Source of the DNA: Stenotrophomonas hibiscicola ATCC 19867
GTDB lineage: Bacteria; Pseudomonadota; Gammaproteobacteria; Xanthomonadales; Xanthomonadaceae
Direction: 5' to 3'
DNA: 64,000 nt
NCBI RefSeq assembly: GCF_000382065.1
Contig: NZ_KB907498.1
Coordinates: 688,714 to 752,713, forward strand
The notes beneath the pieces are model-generated. The model made no database searches. It was not told where the DNA came from and saw nothing but the letters and a program-made list of their open reading frames with translations. Position 1 is the stretch's first letter, and each line of letters starts with the position of its first letter. Shown one piece after another: positions 8,735 through 18,352 of the stretch. The position numbers were made by a program, and so were the translations under genes.

Positions 8735-9282
8735 CAGATGACACCGTCGAGGTCATCGCGCATCGCTGCGCCCACGGCGAAGACGCGCGCCAGCACGAAC
8801 AGCATCAGCACGGCCACCAAGCCAGTGATCGACATGCCACCGCCGACCTCCATCCAGGTGAAATCCGGGCCCATCCAGGCCGCGTAGGCGCCGATCAGGA
8901 TCGACAGCAGCTCCATCGCCAGCATCAGCCAGGCCATGCGCTGCAGGCGCTGTGCGTTGGCGTGGGTGAACGGCCGCTCGCGCGCCGCCGACTTCAGCAG
9001 CCGCAGCAGGTGGCGCAGGAACATCAGGCACAGCACCAGCAGCGCGACGATCGCGCCCAGGCCCAGGCAGAAATGCAGGAACAGGTCATTGCCATGCGCG
9101 GCGACAGCCGCAGCGTCATGCACGCTGTCGAGCAGCCAGCGGCGGTCGTGGGCGACCAGCGGCACGGCCAGCAGCGCGGCCAGGATGCCCAGCCAGCACA
9201 TCGCCCTGACGGCCTGTACGGCCGCCAGGGCCAGGGTGAACAAGCCTCGCGCGGGTCTGGCGCGGGCGGGACGAGCGGTCAA
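8734..9282 (-). CDS. DUF2975 family membrane protein
   Basis: A DUF2975 protein of about 182 residues with four membrane segments (near 14-38, 60-85, 115-135 and 145-170). The start is uncertain: no ATG precedes the first helix, so I chose the TTG at 9282, which follows GGAGG by four bases; an internal ATG at 9201 would cut into helix 1. Function is unknown. In other genomes DUF2975 genes sit next to a YozG-type regulator, as here. Confidence 0.75.
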   Translation of the reverse strand: MTARPARARPARGLFTLALAAVQAVRAMCWLGILAALLAVPLVAHDRRWLLDSVHDAAAVAAHGNDLFLHFCLGLGAIVALLVLCLMFLRHLLRLLKSAARERPFTHANAQRLQRMAWLMLAMELLSILIGAYAAWMGPDFTWMEVGGGMSITGLVAVLMLFVLARVFAVGAAMRDDLDGVI

Positions 9283-9324
9283 GCGGCCTCCGGCATTGGG
9301 GTGGCCTCGCCGCCCCGGGGTGGA

Positions 9325-9346
9325 TTTATCGATAAACGATATATCA
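9325..9346 (-). promoter_or_regulatory. A+T-rich TATCG repeat upstream of DUF2975-XRE pair
   Basis: Read on the minus strand this is TGATATATCGTTTATCGATA, with TATCG occurring twice and an imperfect dyad around the A+T core. It lies 43 bp upstream of the proposed TTG start and stands out from the G+C-rich background. It is a good candidate promoter and binding site for the coupled XRE regulator; this is inferred from position and composition. Confidence 0.45.
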
Positions 9347-9385
9347 CATGCCGCGTGAAAGGCTGAATCGCGAGCGTCGCCCCTG

Positions 9386-9970
9386 TCAGGGCCCAGGTGC
9401 GTCCTGTGCCTGCATCGCTTCGCCAGGGGCGGCCGAGGCCATGGCCTGCACCCCGGCTTCGGCCGCCTGCCGCGTGACCAGGCGGAAGCGCACCTGTAGT
9501 TTGCCCTGCCCCGGCGTAGCCCAGCCGTACTGGATGGCCACCTGATCGGCCGACAGTGGCCCACGCCCTGGCAGCGACCGTACCTGCAACGGCTTCGGTG
9601 CGGCCTGCACCAACCGGGCAAACCCCTTCTGCACCACCGCCGCGTCGGCCTTCTCGGCGTAGACCGTACACGTTCCATCGTCAGCCCAGCTCACCGCATA
9701 GCGGCCACTGGCCAGCGGCACCATCCACGCCACGCCCGATTGCCCCTGCAACAGCGTGGCGGCTTCGGCCGGCTGCAGCGGCGACAGCCCATTGGATTCC
9801 ATCAGCGACTGCAACCGCGCCGGGGCCCCGATGTGCTGCATGCAGGCGGTATCGAACAGCTCGCTGAAGGGATCCTGCGCCGGGGCCTTGGCCTTGGGCG
9901 CACGCGCGGGTTGCGCCACCACCAGTGTGGGCAGCAGGGCCAAAGCCAGCCAGAAGAACGCAGGACGCAT
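9386..9970 (-). CDS. Exported protein of unknown function
   Basis: A 194-residue protein with a Sec signal peptide (MRPAFFWLALALLPTLVVAQ). The mature part has two cysteines, in DTACMQHIG and DGTCTVYAE, that could form a disulfide, and no recognised catalytic motif. The pattern (Phe-x-x-Cys after the signal, an internal GRYAVSWADDGTC segment) resembles small periplasmic proteins found across Xanthomonadaceae and Neisseria of unassigned role. It is a single gene with no obvious operon partner. Confidence 0.7.
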   Translation of the reverse strand: MRPAFFWLALALLPTLVVAQPARAPKAKAPAQDPFSELFDTACMQHIGAPARLQSLMESNGLSPLQPAEAATLLQGQSGVAWMVPLASGRYAVSWADDGTCTVYAEKADAAVVQKGFARLVQAAPKPLQVRSLPGRGPLSADQVAIQYGWATPGQGKLQVRFRLVTRQAAEAGVQAMASAAPGEAMQAQDAPGP

Positions 9971-10064
9971 CGGGATTCCACGCTACGGAAAACAGCGGGG
10001 AGGATGGCAAAGGCCTGGCGCGCCGCGCAATGGCCGCGATGGCCGCCAGCCTCCCGCTGCCGGG

Positions 10065-10496
10065 TCAGACGGCCATTTCGCCCTGGTCCTCGCCATCCCA
10101 ATAGTGGATGCGGCTGGCGCGCACATGAATCAGCACCAGCCCCGGTGTATCCACGCCCTGCTCGAACCAGCGCTCAAGATCCTTCACCCAGTGCTCGCGC
10201 ATCACAGCGCGATCGCGCACCAGCGCCGCCCTTCCCTGCACGTGCACGAACAACGGCGGCTTGCCCAGCAGCGACTTGCTGCCGGAAAAACCCAGCGCAA
10301 CGGCGGGGTCAGCCTCAATCTCGTGCACCATGTCGGTGTCTTCCGTGGTGAAGAACCAGCTGTCACCGTCGTAGTCCACGTCACCGTTGTTGCTCATCGG
10401 ACGACCGGCAATTTCTCCGCCGGCGCGGGTCTGCAGCATGGTGAAATCGATGTCGGCCATCTTCCTGGCCAGTTCGGGCAGGGTGAGCTGGGTCAT
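10065..10496 (-). CDS. Pyridoxamine-5'-phosphate-oxidase-fold general stress protein
   Basis: A 143-residue split-barrel flavin-binding protein of the general stress protein 26 type. The start at 10496 follows AAGGAC and begins MTQLTLPELARKM, matching the family's N-terminus. Conserved parts are the strand GRPMSNNGDVDYDGDSWFFT, VALGFSG, and VHVQGRAALVRD. A related Xanthomonas protein is known to bind FMN/FAD. Substrate is unknown; the family is linked to stress rather than to pyridoxal synthesis. Confidence 0.83.
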   Translation of the reverse strand: MTQLTLPELARKMADIDFTMLQTRAGGEIAGRPMSNNGDVDYDGDSWFFTTEDTDMVHEIEADPAVALGFSGSKSLLGKPPLFVHVQGRAALVRDRAVMREHWVKDLERWFEQGVDTPGLVLIHVRASRIHYWDGEDQGEMAV

Positions 10497-10725
10497 GGTG
10501 TCGTCCTTCATCAAGTGGAATCCCAGCGTCTGCGCAGAGCGGTGACCGAAGCGTGGAAGGTCCATGGCGACTTCTTCACAGAAAACGAGATAGGGCGCGT
10601 GGCGCGTGCGTGACGCGCTGCTCACCACACCACCTGCGCTTGCAGCAGGTGCACGCCCCGTCGCGCGTCGGGCGATCCTGCAGACGCTGCGACGGGTGCA
10701 TGCACGCATTGGCTGACGCGTGCCA

Positions 10726-12468
10726 TCAGCGCGTGATGCGACCGCCACCCGCCACCCGTACCCGGTCACGCCCCTGTGCCTTGGCCTGGTACATGGCCGC
10801 ATCGGCGGCACGCAGCAGGCTGCGCCAGCCCAGCGCATCGGTGCCGCCCTTGGCCACCCCGAAACTGGCGGTCACGCGCAGCACGATGCCCCCGGCCAGC
10901 GCGATGTCCATCTGCTGAAGCGCCAATCGCAATGATTCAGCCAGCTGGCGCCCGCCGGCCAGATCACCGTCGGCCAGCAGCACCAGGAACTCCTCGCCAC
11001 CATAGCGGGCGATGTTGTCGCTGCGCCGCAGGTGGTGCCGCAGCAACTGCGCCACCTGCACCAGCACTTCGTCGCCGGCTTCATGGCCATGGCCATCGTT
11101 GATGGCCTTGAAGCGATCCACGTCCAGCAGGATCACCACGGCGCTTGCCTCGCCCCCCGCATGTCTCCGCTGCACCACCTCATCCAGCGCGCGCCGATTC
11201 AACAGCCCGGTCAGTTGGTCGGTACCGGCCAGCTGGCGCAGCTCGCTGGTCAACGCCGAACGCTCGCGCGATTTCTCGCGCAGCACTTCGATGGCATCGA
11301 ACAGGCGCTGCATCTCGGCCAGCGGGTGGGTGACATTCTCCTCCGGACCGGGGGTATCCGAGGCAAGCTGGATCACCTGCTGCTGCGCCTGCAGCAGTGG
11401 CTGCAGGATCTGCAGGTGGGCAATGCGCAGGGCCATGCCCAGCACCACCAGCGTGCCCAGCGCGGTAGCCACCAGCACGGCCAGGCGCATGGTCTCACGG
11501 TTGCGACTGCGTTCGAAGCGGGCGATGGACACGCTCAGGTAGCCATCGCGCAGCGCCTCCAGCGACTGCAGGGTCGGCACGTAGCGATTGGTGAACGCGG
11601 CGGCGGTCCACGACGGCGGCACGCCACGGCGGCCATCCTCGATCAGCTGCTCGATCATCGGCAGTGACTCACCGAAGAGCTGCCGCCGCGCCATGTCCCA
11701 GTGCCAGGACAATTCCGGGTCGCTGCGGAACACCGACTCGTGGCTGCTCGCCAACCGCCACAGCTCCAGCAGGCGGCCCTCGGTCTGCAGCGCAGCGCGC
11801 ACCTGTTCCTCGCGCCACGCCCCCGGTACCGCCACCGGCGCCATCACGTTCGAGGCCAGGCGGCCACCATGCTCGCGAAGATCGAACAACAGCTGGCCCT
11901 GCATTGCCGGAATCGCCGCCTCACGGTCGGCACTGACCAGCGCGTTGATCTGCGCCGAGGTCAGCAGATGCAGGCGATCAACCACCGCGAACATGCCGCT
12001 GATCGCAAGCTCCACCTCCTCCACACGGCGTGCGTCATGCGGTTGCGCCGCGACATGATCGACCGCAGCCCGCGCCGACTTCAGGCGACGCTGCGCGCTG
12101 GCCAGCAGGCAATGCTCGTCGTACACGCCCGGGTCATCCTTGAACACGGTGTCCAGCTGCAGCAGGGCGGTGTCGACCCGCTTGCGCGCGGCCGCCAGCT
12201 GCGCAGCCAGCCGTGCCTGTTCGGCGGCATCGGCCGGGTCAGCCCCCAGCAGGCTGTTGGCCGGGCCTCGCTCGGCCGAAGCCAGGTTGGCAAGATCGAA
12301 GGTCTGCCGCAGCTGCCGCAGGCTGGCCAGGTTGCCTTCGGCGTCGGTGTAGCGCAGTGTTCCCTGGACCAGGGCGATGGCCATCAACGGCAACGTGCAC
12401 ACGACAAACAGCCCAGCCAGGATCCAGACCCAGGTCCGCAACCTGATGGGCGATACCTTGCCGGCCAT
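10726..12468 (-). CDS. Membrane diguanylate cyclase with periplasmic sensor region
   Basis: A 580-residue protein. A first membrane helix (about 12-35) and a second (near 330-350) enclose a large, mostly helical periplasmic sensor region. After a HAMP-like linker comes a GGDEF domain with the active-site motif RYGGEEF and an intact inhibitory site RRSD five residues before it. It should make cyclic di-GMP and be product-inhibited. The upstream extension of the frame (to 12582) lacks a start with a ribosome site; MAGKVSP at 12468 leads directly into the first helix. Confidence 0.87.
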   Translation of the reverse strand: MAGKVSPIRLRTWVWILAGLFVVCTLPLMAIALVQGTLRYTDAEGNLASLRQLRQTFDLANLASAERGPANSLLGADPADAAEQARLAAQLAAARKRVDTALLQLDTVFKDDPGVYDEHCLLASAQRRLKSARAAVDHVAAQPHDARRVEEVELAISGMFAVVDRLHLLTSAQINALVSADREAAIPAMQGQLLFDLREHGGRLASNVMAPVAVPGAWREEQVRAALQTEGRLLELWRLASSHESVFRSDPELSWHWDMARRQLFGESLPMIEQLIEDGRRGVPPSWTAAAFTNRYVPTLQSLEALRDGYLSVSIARFERSRNRETMRLAVLVATALGTLVVLGMALRIAHLQILQPLLQAQQQVIQLASDTPGPEENVTHPLAEMQRLFDAIEVLREKSRERSALTSELRQLAGTDQLTGLLNRRALDEVVQRRHAGGEASAVVILLDVDRFKAINDGHGHEAGDEVLVQVAQLLRHHLRRSDNIARYGGEEFLVLLADGDLAGGRQLAESLRLALQQMDIALAGGIVLRVTASFGVAKGGTDALGWRSLLRAADAAMYQAKAQGRDRVRVAGGGRITR

Positions 12469-12630
12469 GCAGAATTCCCCTGAAGTGCGGCTCACTGTAG
12501 CGACCGGCTCCGGCGGCGCCAAGCCAGTGCCGCCCGATCCGCGAGGGGGGATATAGCGCAGCGCGCGCGAACGCGCCGACAATGCCGGCGCCCCGACGCC
12601 AGCCGATCAGATGCGACAGGTTACGCCGGG

Positions 12631-13656
12631 TCAGATCCAGCGCTGGTCGACCAGTTCGCGCTTCACGTAGGCATAGAACACCGGCGCCGCCACCAGGCCG
12701 GGCAGGCCGAACGCCGCCTCCATCACCAGCATGGCCAGCAGCAGCTCCCAGGCGCGGGCCTGGATTTCACCGCCGACGATGCGCGCATTGAGGAAGTACT
12801 CCAGCTTGTGGATCACGATCAGGTACAGCAGCGCCGCCACTGCCACGTAGAACGAGACAGACAGCGCAACGATGGTGATGATCGTGTTGGAAATGATGTT
12901 GCCCACCACCGGCAGCAGGCCGGCGACGAAGGTGATCAACACCAGGGTCTTGGACAGCGGCAGGTGCACACCGAACAGCGGCAGCACGCCCAGCAGGAAG
13001 ATCGCGGTGAATACGGTGTTGAGCAGCGAGATCTTCACCTGTGCGAACACCACCTGGCGGAATGCGGTGGCCAGGCGGCTGGTGCGCCCGATCAGCTCCT
13101 GCGCCAACGGCCCCATCTTGGGCACGGGAAGTTCGTCGTACAGCGCGATCATCGCACCCAGCACCATGCCGATCAGCACGCGCACGCCCACCTGCACCAC
13201 CGAGGTACCGGCCACGCCAAGCTGGCGCTGGTGCTCGGCGGCCCAGTCGTTCAGCGCCGCGCGCAGCGCCGGCATGTCTTCGGGAATGTAGGGTTGCAGC
13301 AGCGCCGGCACCTGGTGCCGCGAGGTGTTGAGGATCTCCATCAGGCGCGCCAGCAGCGCGTCCGGGCCGCCGGTCTCATTGCGGAAGAACGAGGCCACGC
13401 CGATGCCGGCCAATACCAGCGCGCTGATGATGATGGCCGACAATACGATCACCGCGATCGCCCGCGCTCGTCCCGGCGGCAGCTTGCCTTCCACGGTGGA
13501 GGCCAGCACGTGGGTCAGCTGGAACACCAGCAGCCCCGACAGCAGGGTCACCACCAGGCCCAGCTTCAACGCCAGCCACATGCCCAGCAACATCATCAAC
13601 CACGCCGCGATCCGCGCAACGGGGGGCTTGGGCTGTGCAACGAGGGCGTCTTGCAT
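12631..13656 (-). CDS. AI-2E family transporter (PerM/YdiK-like permease)
   Basis: A 341-residue membrane protein with about seven or eight hydrophobic segments in the typical arrangement: an N-terminal pair, a central soluble loop (about 75-160) and a C-terminal cluster ending LPGLVAAPVFYAYVKRELV. This is the AI-2E/UPF0118 family. Members include TqsA and sodium/proton antiporters, so the substrate cannot be assigned. Start 13656 is chosen because the longer frame to 13722 adds a Pro-rich stretch without helix or ribosome site. Confidence 0.83.
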   Translation of the reverse strand: MQDALVAQPKPPVARIAAWLMMLLGMWLALKLGLVVTLLSGLLVFQLTHVLASTVEGKLPPGRARAIAVIVLSAIIISALVLAGIGVASFFRNETGGPDALLARLMEILNTSRHQVPALLQPYIPEDMPALRAALNDWAAEHQRQLGVAGTSVVQVGVRVLIGMVLGAMIALYDELPVPKMGPLAQELIGRTSRLATAFRQVVFAQVKISLLNTVFTAIFLLGVLPLFGVHLPLSKTLVLITFVAGLLPVVGNIISNTIITIVALSVSFYVAVAALLYLIVIHKLEYFLNARIVGGEIQARAWELLLAMLVMEAAFGLPGLVAAPVFYAYVKRELVDQRWI

Positions 13657-13772
13657 GGGCGGTGCGTCCGGGCGGGGTGGCCCATGGTAGAGGATTGGTG
13701 GCGATGATTCCGGGTACAGCATGGACGAGCGCTACGCCCTCGTTCTGCGGTATGCCCACCGCCCCCGGCCCA

Positions 13773-14825
13773 CTATTCGCCATAGCTGGCGTTGTTCTTG
13801 CCCTGGCGCTTGGCGTGGTAGAGCGCACGGTCGGCCAGTGCCAGCCAGTCCTCGACGCTGCCACCGCGCGGCGTTGCCGCGATGCCGATGCTGACGCTGA
13901 ACTCGATACCCGGTGTTGCCTGCCGTGCTGCTTCCAGCAGGTGCAGGCGGACCCGCTCGGCCACCTGCATAGCATCGATGGGCGCACAGTCGTGCAGCAG
14001 CACCACGAACTCGTCGCCTCCCAGCCGCGCAGGGGTATCACCGGGCCGGGCGAAGGCGCGCAAGGTGGACGCGATATGGCGCAGCACTTCGTCCCCGGCA
14101 CGATGACCATGCGAGTCATTGATGCGCTTGAAGTCATCCACATCAAGCATCAGCAGGCAGGCGAAACCACCCTGACCCTGCGCCTTGTCCAGTGCCTGCT
14201 GCGCGCGGACGATCAGGAAGCCGCGGTTGGCCAGCTCCACCAGCGGGTCCATCCGGCTCAGCCGCTTCAACTGGCGGTTCTGCGATTTCACCCGACGGGC
14301 CAGCTGCCAGCTGAGAATGCTCAGCCCGATGCCATACACGAACAGGAACGGGATGCTCAGCATGATCGTGCGTTGCGAGGTCACCGGCTGGAATGGGAAG
14401 CCGAGCGCCCACCAGGTGAGTGCGAAGCCCAGCAGCAGCGCCAACGTGGCGCGCGTCGCCAGGCGCACGCCACCGGCTGCGATCTTGTCGGCCACCAGCA
14501 GCGCGGCAAACAGCGCGCTGGGCACGGCACTGAGCGCCATGAATGCGATCCAGCCGCCGCCGAACAGGGAATCGGCCACCATGCAGCGGAACTGGACGCG
14601 CGCCGGCTGGCGGGAGCGCCGGGTCAGCAGCAGCGCCAGCGCGGGCCACGCCAGCGCGTTGAGCAGCAGCAGGACCCACGCCCATCCGCCATTCTGCCGT
14701 TCGAGGATGATCGACGCGATGGGGATCGCCCCCAGTCCATTGCCGACAAAACGCATCCAGCCGATGCGACGTGCCGCGCCAATGCCTTCGACCGCGCCTT
14801 CCGCCGAATCGGTGAAGAATGGCAT
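13773..14825 (-). CDS. Diguanylate cyclase with MASE2-like membrane sensor
   Basis: A 350-residue protein. Residues 20-180 form a MASE2-type membrane module (five to six helices, beginning RRIGWMRFVGNGLGAIP), the sensor also found in the E. coli enzyme AdrA/DgcC. The C-terminal GGDEF domain is intact, with RLGGDEF and an inhibitory RPGD site five residues upstream. It is predicted to make cyclic di-GMP at the inner membrane. It is the second such enzyme within 4 kb and the two face the same way, separated by the AI-2E transporter gene. Confidence 0.88.
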   Translation of the reverse strand: MPFFTDSAEGAVEGIGAARRIGWMRFVGNGLGAIPIASIILERQNGGWAWVLLLLNALAWPALALLLTRRSRQPARVQFRCMVADSLFGGGWIAFMALSAVPSALFAALLVADKIAAGGVRLATRATLALLLGFALTWWALGFPFQPVTSQRTIMLSIPFLFVYGIGLSILSWQLARRVKSQNRQLKRLSRMDPLVELANRGFLIVRAQQALDKAQGQGGFACLLMLDVDDFKRINDSHGHRAGDEVLRHIASTLRAFARPGDTPARLGGDEFVVLLHDCAPIDAMQVAERVRLHLLEAARQATPGIEFSVSIGIAATPRGGSVEDWLALADRALYHAKRQGKNNASYGE

Positions 14826-14939
14826 TGCCCCCTCCTGCGCGATCGCACCTGCTGCTACGGCCCTTGCCGGGCTGGTTGCCGGTGAGTCTGACAGGTTCGC
14901 GTCAATTCGGGATCAAGGCGGCGCCCCGTGGCGCGGTGT

Positions 14940-15947
14940 TCACCCGCCCCTGGGGGCCGCCGTGGAACCGCGCAGCATGAAGCTGAACTCCAGCGTCTGC
15001 TGCAGCGGCACATCGACCTGTTCGATGATGGCGAGCAGCAGGTTGACCGCGCGCTCGCCAATCTGCCGCATCGGCTGCCTGATCGTCGTCAGCGGCGGCG
15101 TGAGGTAGCGCGAGGAGGCCAGGTCGTCAAAGCCGACGATGGACAGGTCCTCCGGCACGCGGATGTCCAGCTCCCGGCAGGCAGCGAGAGTGCCCAGCGC
15201 CATCTGGTCGCTGAAACAGAAGACCGCAGTCGGCACCGGCGCGACGGCCAACATCGACATCGCAGCTGCATGGCCGGACTCCACCGAAAAGTCACCCGGC
15301 ATGATGTGCAGCTGGCGCAGGCGCCCACGCGCCTTGCCCGCCGCCCGGACCCCTTCCATCCGTTGCTGGTGCAGCGGATTGTCGGGTGGTCCTCCCACCA
15401 CCGCGATCCGTTCGTGTCCCAGTCCATACAGGTGTTCCATCACCGTGCGCGCGGCGGCGGCATTGTCAATGTGGACGCTGGGAATCCCCAGTGCGGGATC
15501 GAATTCACAGCCGTTGACCACCGGTGCGGCGGAACCGCGTTGCTCAACGATGTCACGCGCCGTAGGTGGCAGGCGATGCCCCAGCACGATCATGCCGTCG
15601 GCCTCGTTGCGCCGGAGCATCTGCGCGTAGCGCTCCTCGCGGTCCGGTTGATGCTGGGTATCCCCCAGCAGGACCGCGTAGCCGACCGCCTGCGCTGCGT
15701 CCTCCGCGCCCTGCAGGATCTGGGCGAAGAACGGATTGGCAATGTCCGGGACGGTGACCAGGATCTTGCCGCTGCGGTGGGTCTTGAGCGTGCGCGCCAC
15801 CGTGTTGGGCACATAGCCCAGCGCGGCGGCCGCCTGCTCGATGCGCGCACGGGTGGCCGGCAGGACCTTGTCCGGCCGGGACAGTGCCCGCGACACCGTG
15901 CCGGCGGAGACGCCGACGTGCTTTGCGATGTCGTAGATGGTGGCCAT
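14940..15947 (-). CDS. LacI-family repressor of the 3-keto-glycoside cluster
   Basis: A 335-residue LacI/GalR regulator. The helix-turn-helix is TIYDIAKHVGVSAGTVSRAL at residues 3-22, followed by the hinge (NTVARTLKTHRSG) and a periplasmic-binding-type core ending GFDDLASSRYLTPPLTTIRQ. It is transcribed away from the first operon of the cluster. The shared spacer contains the perfect palindrome ATGCAATCGATTGCAT, and nearly the same sequence occurs at the far end of the cluster (24699-24714), so it most likely represses both operons and itself. The inducer is probably a glycoside or its keto form (inferred). Confidence 0.88.
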   Translation of the reverse strand: MATIYDIAKHVGVSAGTVSRALSRPDKVLPATRARIEQAAAALGYVPNTVARTLKTHRSGKILVTVPDIANPFFAQILQGAEDAAQAVGYAVLLGDTQHQPDREERYAQMLRRNEADGMIVLGHRLPPTARDIVEQRGSAAPVVNGCEFDPALGIPSVHIDNAAAARTVMEHLYGLGHERIAVVGGPPDNPLHQQRMEGVRAAGKARGRLRQLHIMPGDFSVESGHAAAMSMLAVAPVPTAVFCFSDQMALGTLAACRELDIRVPEDLSIVGFDDLASSRYLTPPLTTIRQPMRQIGERAVNLLLAIIEQVDVPLQQTLEFSFMLRGSTAAPRGG

Positions 15948-16011
15948 GGCGTTAGTTCTCCCGTCCGCTGTGCAGTGCACAACAGGTCCTGCGTGCGCCC
16001 CTGCTAGGATA

Positions 16012-16027
16012 ATGCAATCGATTGCAT
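16012..16027. promoter_or_regulatory. LacI-type operator, perfect palindrome
   Basis: ATGCAATCGATTGCAT, a 16-bp perfect palindrome with the central CG typical of LacI-family operators. It lies between the repressor gene and the first gene of the divergent operon, just after a -10-like GATAAT at 16008-16013, so bound repressor would block initiation. A near-identical copy lies at 24699-24714. Confidence 0.75.
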
Positions 16028-16042
16028 CGAGGGCGAATCACG

Positions 16043-17095
16043 TTGAAGACGCTCAAGGGTCCAGCGCTGTTCCTGGCGCAGTTCATCGGCGACACAGCTC
16101 CTTTTGATCGGCTGGACACGCTGGCCGGATGGGCCGCGGGTCTGGGCTATTCTGGCGTACAAGTTCCCACCTCCGCGCCCCGCCTGTTCGATCTGTCCGA
16201 GGCGGCACGCAGCCAGGCGTACTGCGACGATATTGCCGGCATGCTGGCCGGTTACGGCCTTCAGATCACCGAATTGTCTACCCATCTGCAGGGGCAACTG
16301 GTCGCGGTCCATCCTGCCTACGACAGCCTGTTCGACGGATTCGCACCGGCGAACGTGCGCGGCAACCCGCCGGCGCGCCAGGCGTGGGCGGTGGAGCAGC
16401 TGCGGCTGGCGGCTCAGGCCAGCCAGCGCCTGGGGCTGGCCGCGCATGCCACCTTCTCCGGCGCACTGGCCTGGCCCTATTTCTATCCGTGGCCGCAGCG
16501 CCCGCCGGGCCTGGTGGAAGAAGCCTTCGCCGAACTCGGCCGCCGCTGGCGACCGATCCTGGATGTCTTCGACACCTGTGGCGTGGACCTGTGCTTCGAG
16601 CTCCACCCGGGCGAGGACCTGCACGATGGCGCAACCTTCGAGCGCTTCCTTGACGTGGTCGATCACCACCCGCGCGCGAAGATCCTGTACGACCCCAGCC
16701 ACCTGCTGCTGCAGCAGATGGACTACCTCGGTTTCATCGATCGCTACCACGCGCGCATCGGCGTCTTCCACGTGAAGGACGCGGAGTACCGGCCCAGCGC
16801 GCGCAGCGGCGTGTATGGCGGCTACCAGGACTGGATCGATCGCCCGGGCCGGTTCCGTTCACTCGGTGATGGCCAGATCGACTTCAAGGCGATCTTCTCC
16901 AGATTCGCGCAGTACGACTTCCCGGGCTGGGCGGTACTGGAATGGGAGTGCTGCCTGAAGCACCCGGAAGACGGTGCACGCGAGGGCGCCGCCTTCATCC
17001 GCGATCACATCATCCGTGTAACCGAACGCGCCTTCGACGATTTTGCCGGGAGCGGCACGGATCTGGAATCACTTCACCGCATGCTGGGAATCTGA
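16043..17095 (+). CDS. Cytoplasmic TIM-barrel sugar isomerase/epimerase
   Basis: A 350-residue xylose-isomerase-like TIM barrel. The likely start is the TTG at 16043, giving [14 protein letters not shown], the normal N-terminus of this family, with GAGGG ten bases upstream. Metal-site motifs are visible: [31 protein letters not shown] and AVLEWECC. Such proteins isomerise or epimerise sugars or keto-sugars through a divalent metal. With the dehydrogenase and DUF1080 genes of this cluster it is probably used on a 3-keto sugar after uptake. First gene of the plus-strand operon. Confidence 0.85.
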   Translation: MKTLKGPALFLAQFIGDTAPFDRLDTLAGWAAGLGYSGVQVPTSAPRLFDLSEAARSQAYCDDIAGMLAGYGLQITELSTHLQGQLVAVHPAYDSLFDGFAPANVRGNPPARQAWAVEQLRLAAQASQRLGLAAHATFSGALAWPYFYPWPQRPPGLVEEAFAELGRRWRPILDVFDTCGVDLCFELHPGEDLHDGATFERFLDVVDHHPRAKILYDPSHLLLQQMDYLGFIDRYHARIGVFHVKDAEYRPSARSGVYGGYQDWIDRPGRFRSLGDGQIDFKAIFSRFAQYDFPGWAVLEWECCLKHPEDGAREGAAFIRDHIIRVTERAFDDFAGSGTDLESLHRMLGI

Positions 17096-17122
17096 ACCAT
17101 TTCCGCCCCGGGAGGGCAAGCC

Positions 17123-18340
17123 ATGACGCACGCGATGTCGCGCCTGGGCGCGATGATGTTTCTGCAGTTCTTCATCTGGGGGGCGTGGTTCGTCACCCTG
17201 GGGACGTACCTTGTGCAGGGCCCCTTGCAGGCCAGCGCGAGCCAAGTGGCAACCGCGTTCCTCAGCCAGTCCATCGGCGCCATCGTGGCACCCTTCCTGG
17301 TCGGCCTGATCGCGGACCGCTATTTCGCGGCGCAGCGCATCCTGGCAGTACTGCACCTGGCTGGCGCGGTGCTGATGTGGCTGGCTTCCACCGCCACCAG
17401 TTTCAGCGTGTTTTCCGCGTGCGTCATGGGCTACATGCTGCTGTTCATGCCGACGCTGGCCCTGGCCAACAGCGTGGCGATGCGGCACATGCAATCGCCG
17501 GAGAAGCAGTTCCCGCTGGTACGCGTGGCCGGCAGCGTCGGCTGGATCGTCGCAGGCGTGCTGATCGGCTGGCTGGGCTGGGAACAGGCGCATCGGCTTG
17601 AACTGACGTTCCGGATGGCGGCGGCGGCATCGCTGGTGCTGGGCCTGTATGCGTTCACCCTGCCGCACACGCCACCACTGGCGCAGCAGCGCGAGGCCGG
17701 GCTGGGACAGATCCTGGGGCTGGATTCGTTGCGGCTGCTGAAATCGCGTGCCTATCTGGTGTTCTTCCTGGCCTCCATCGCCATCTGCATTCCGCTGTCG
17801 TTCTACTACAACTTCACCAATCCGTATCTCAACGATCTGGGCGTGCAGGGCGCCGCCGGCCTGCAGTCGCTGGGCCAGGTGTCCGAAGTGCTGCTGATGC
17901 TGGCCATGCCCTTCCTGTTCGTGCGGCTGGGGGTGAAGACCATGCTGGCGGTCGGCATGGCCGCCTGGGTGGTGCGCTACGCCCTGTTCGCCTTCGGCGA
18001 TGCGGGCAGCGGCTTCCCGCTGCTGGTGATCGGCATCGTGCTGCACGGCATCTGCTACGACTTCTTCTTCGTCACCGGCCAGATCTACACCGACGCCCAT
18101 GCCGGCCCCGCCGCGCGCAGCAGCGCACAGGGCTTCATCACCCTGGCCACCTACGGCGTGGGCATGCTGATCGGCACCTTCCTGTCCGGTGCCGTTGTGG
18201 AGCACTTCACCACCGCAGCAGGCCCGGACTGGCAACAGATCTGGTTGTTCCCGGCCGGTGTTGCACTGGTGGTGCTGATCGCCTTCCTGCTGTTGTTCCG
18301 CGACCGCCCGGCAGCTGCTGCAGCGCCGTACACACCCTGA
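17123..18340 (+). CDS. MFS transporter, nucleoside:H+ symporter family
   Basis: A 405-residue major facilitator with twelve membrane helices, resembling the nucleoside:proton symporter branch (NupG/XapB): the N-terminus [20 protein letters not shown] and the segment [15 protein letters not shown] are characteristic. In sugar clusters like this one, such carriers sit beside Gfo/Idh/MocA and TIM-barrel genes and probably import a glycoside or keto-sugar rather than a nucleoside. It follows the isomerase by 27 bp in the same operon. Confidence 0.87.
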   Translation: MTHAMSRLGAMMFLQFFIWGAWFVTLGTYLVQGPLQASASQVATAFLSQSIGAIVAPFLVGLIADRYFAAQRILAVLHLAGAVLMWLASTATSFSVFSACVMGYMLLFMPTLALANSVAMRHMQSPEKQFPLVRVAGSVGWIVAGVLIGWLGWEQAHRLELTFRMAAAASLVLGLYAFTLPHTPPLAQQREAGLGQILGLDSLRLLKSRAYLVFFLASIAICIPLSFYYNFTNPYLNDLGVQGAAGLQSLGQVSEVLLMLAMPFLFVRLGVKTMLAVGMAAWVVRYALFAFGDAGSGFPLLVIGIVLHGICYDFFFVTGQIYTDAHAGPAARSSAQGFITLATYGVGMLIGTFLSGAVVEHFTTAAGPDWQQIWLFPAGVALVVLIAFLLLFRDRPAAAAAPYTP

Positions 18341-18352
18341 GGAGACCGGCCG

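Noticed and set aside
16022-16042. TTG at 16022 as start of the first isomerase gene
   Set aside because: It lies within the operator palindrome; the TTG at 16043 has a better ribosome site and yields the conserved N-terminus.
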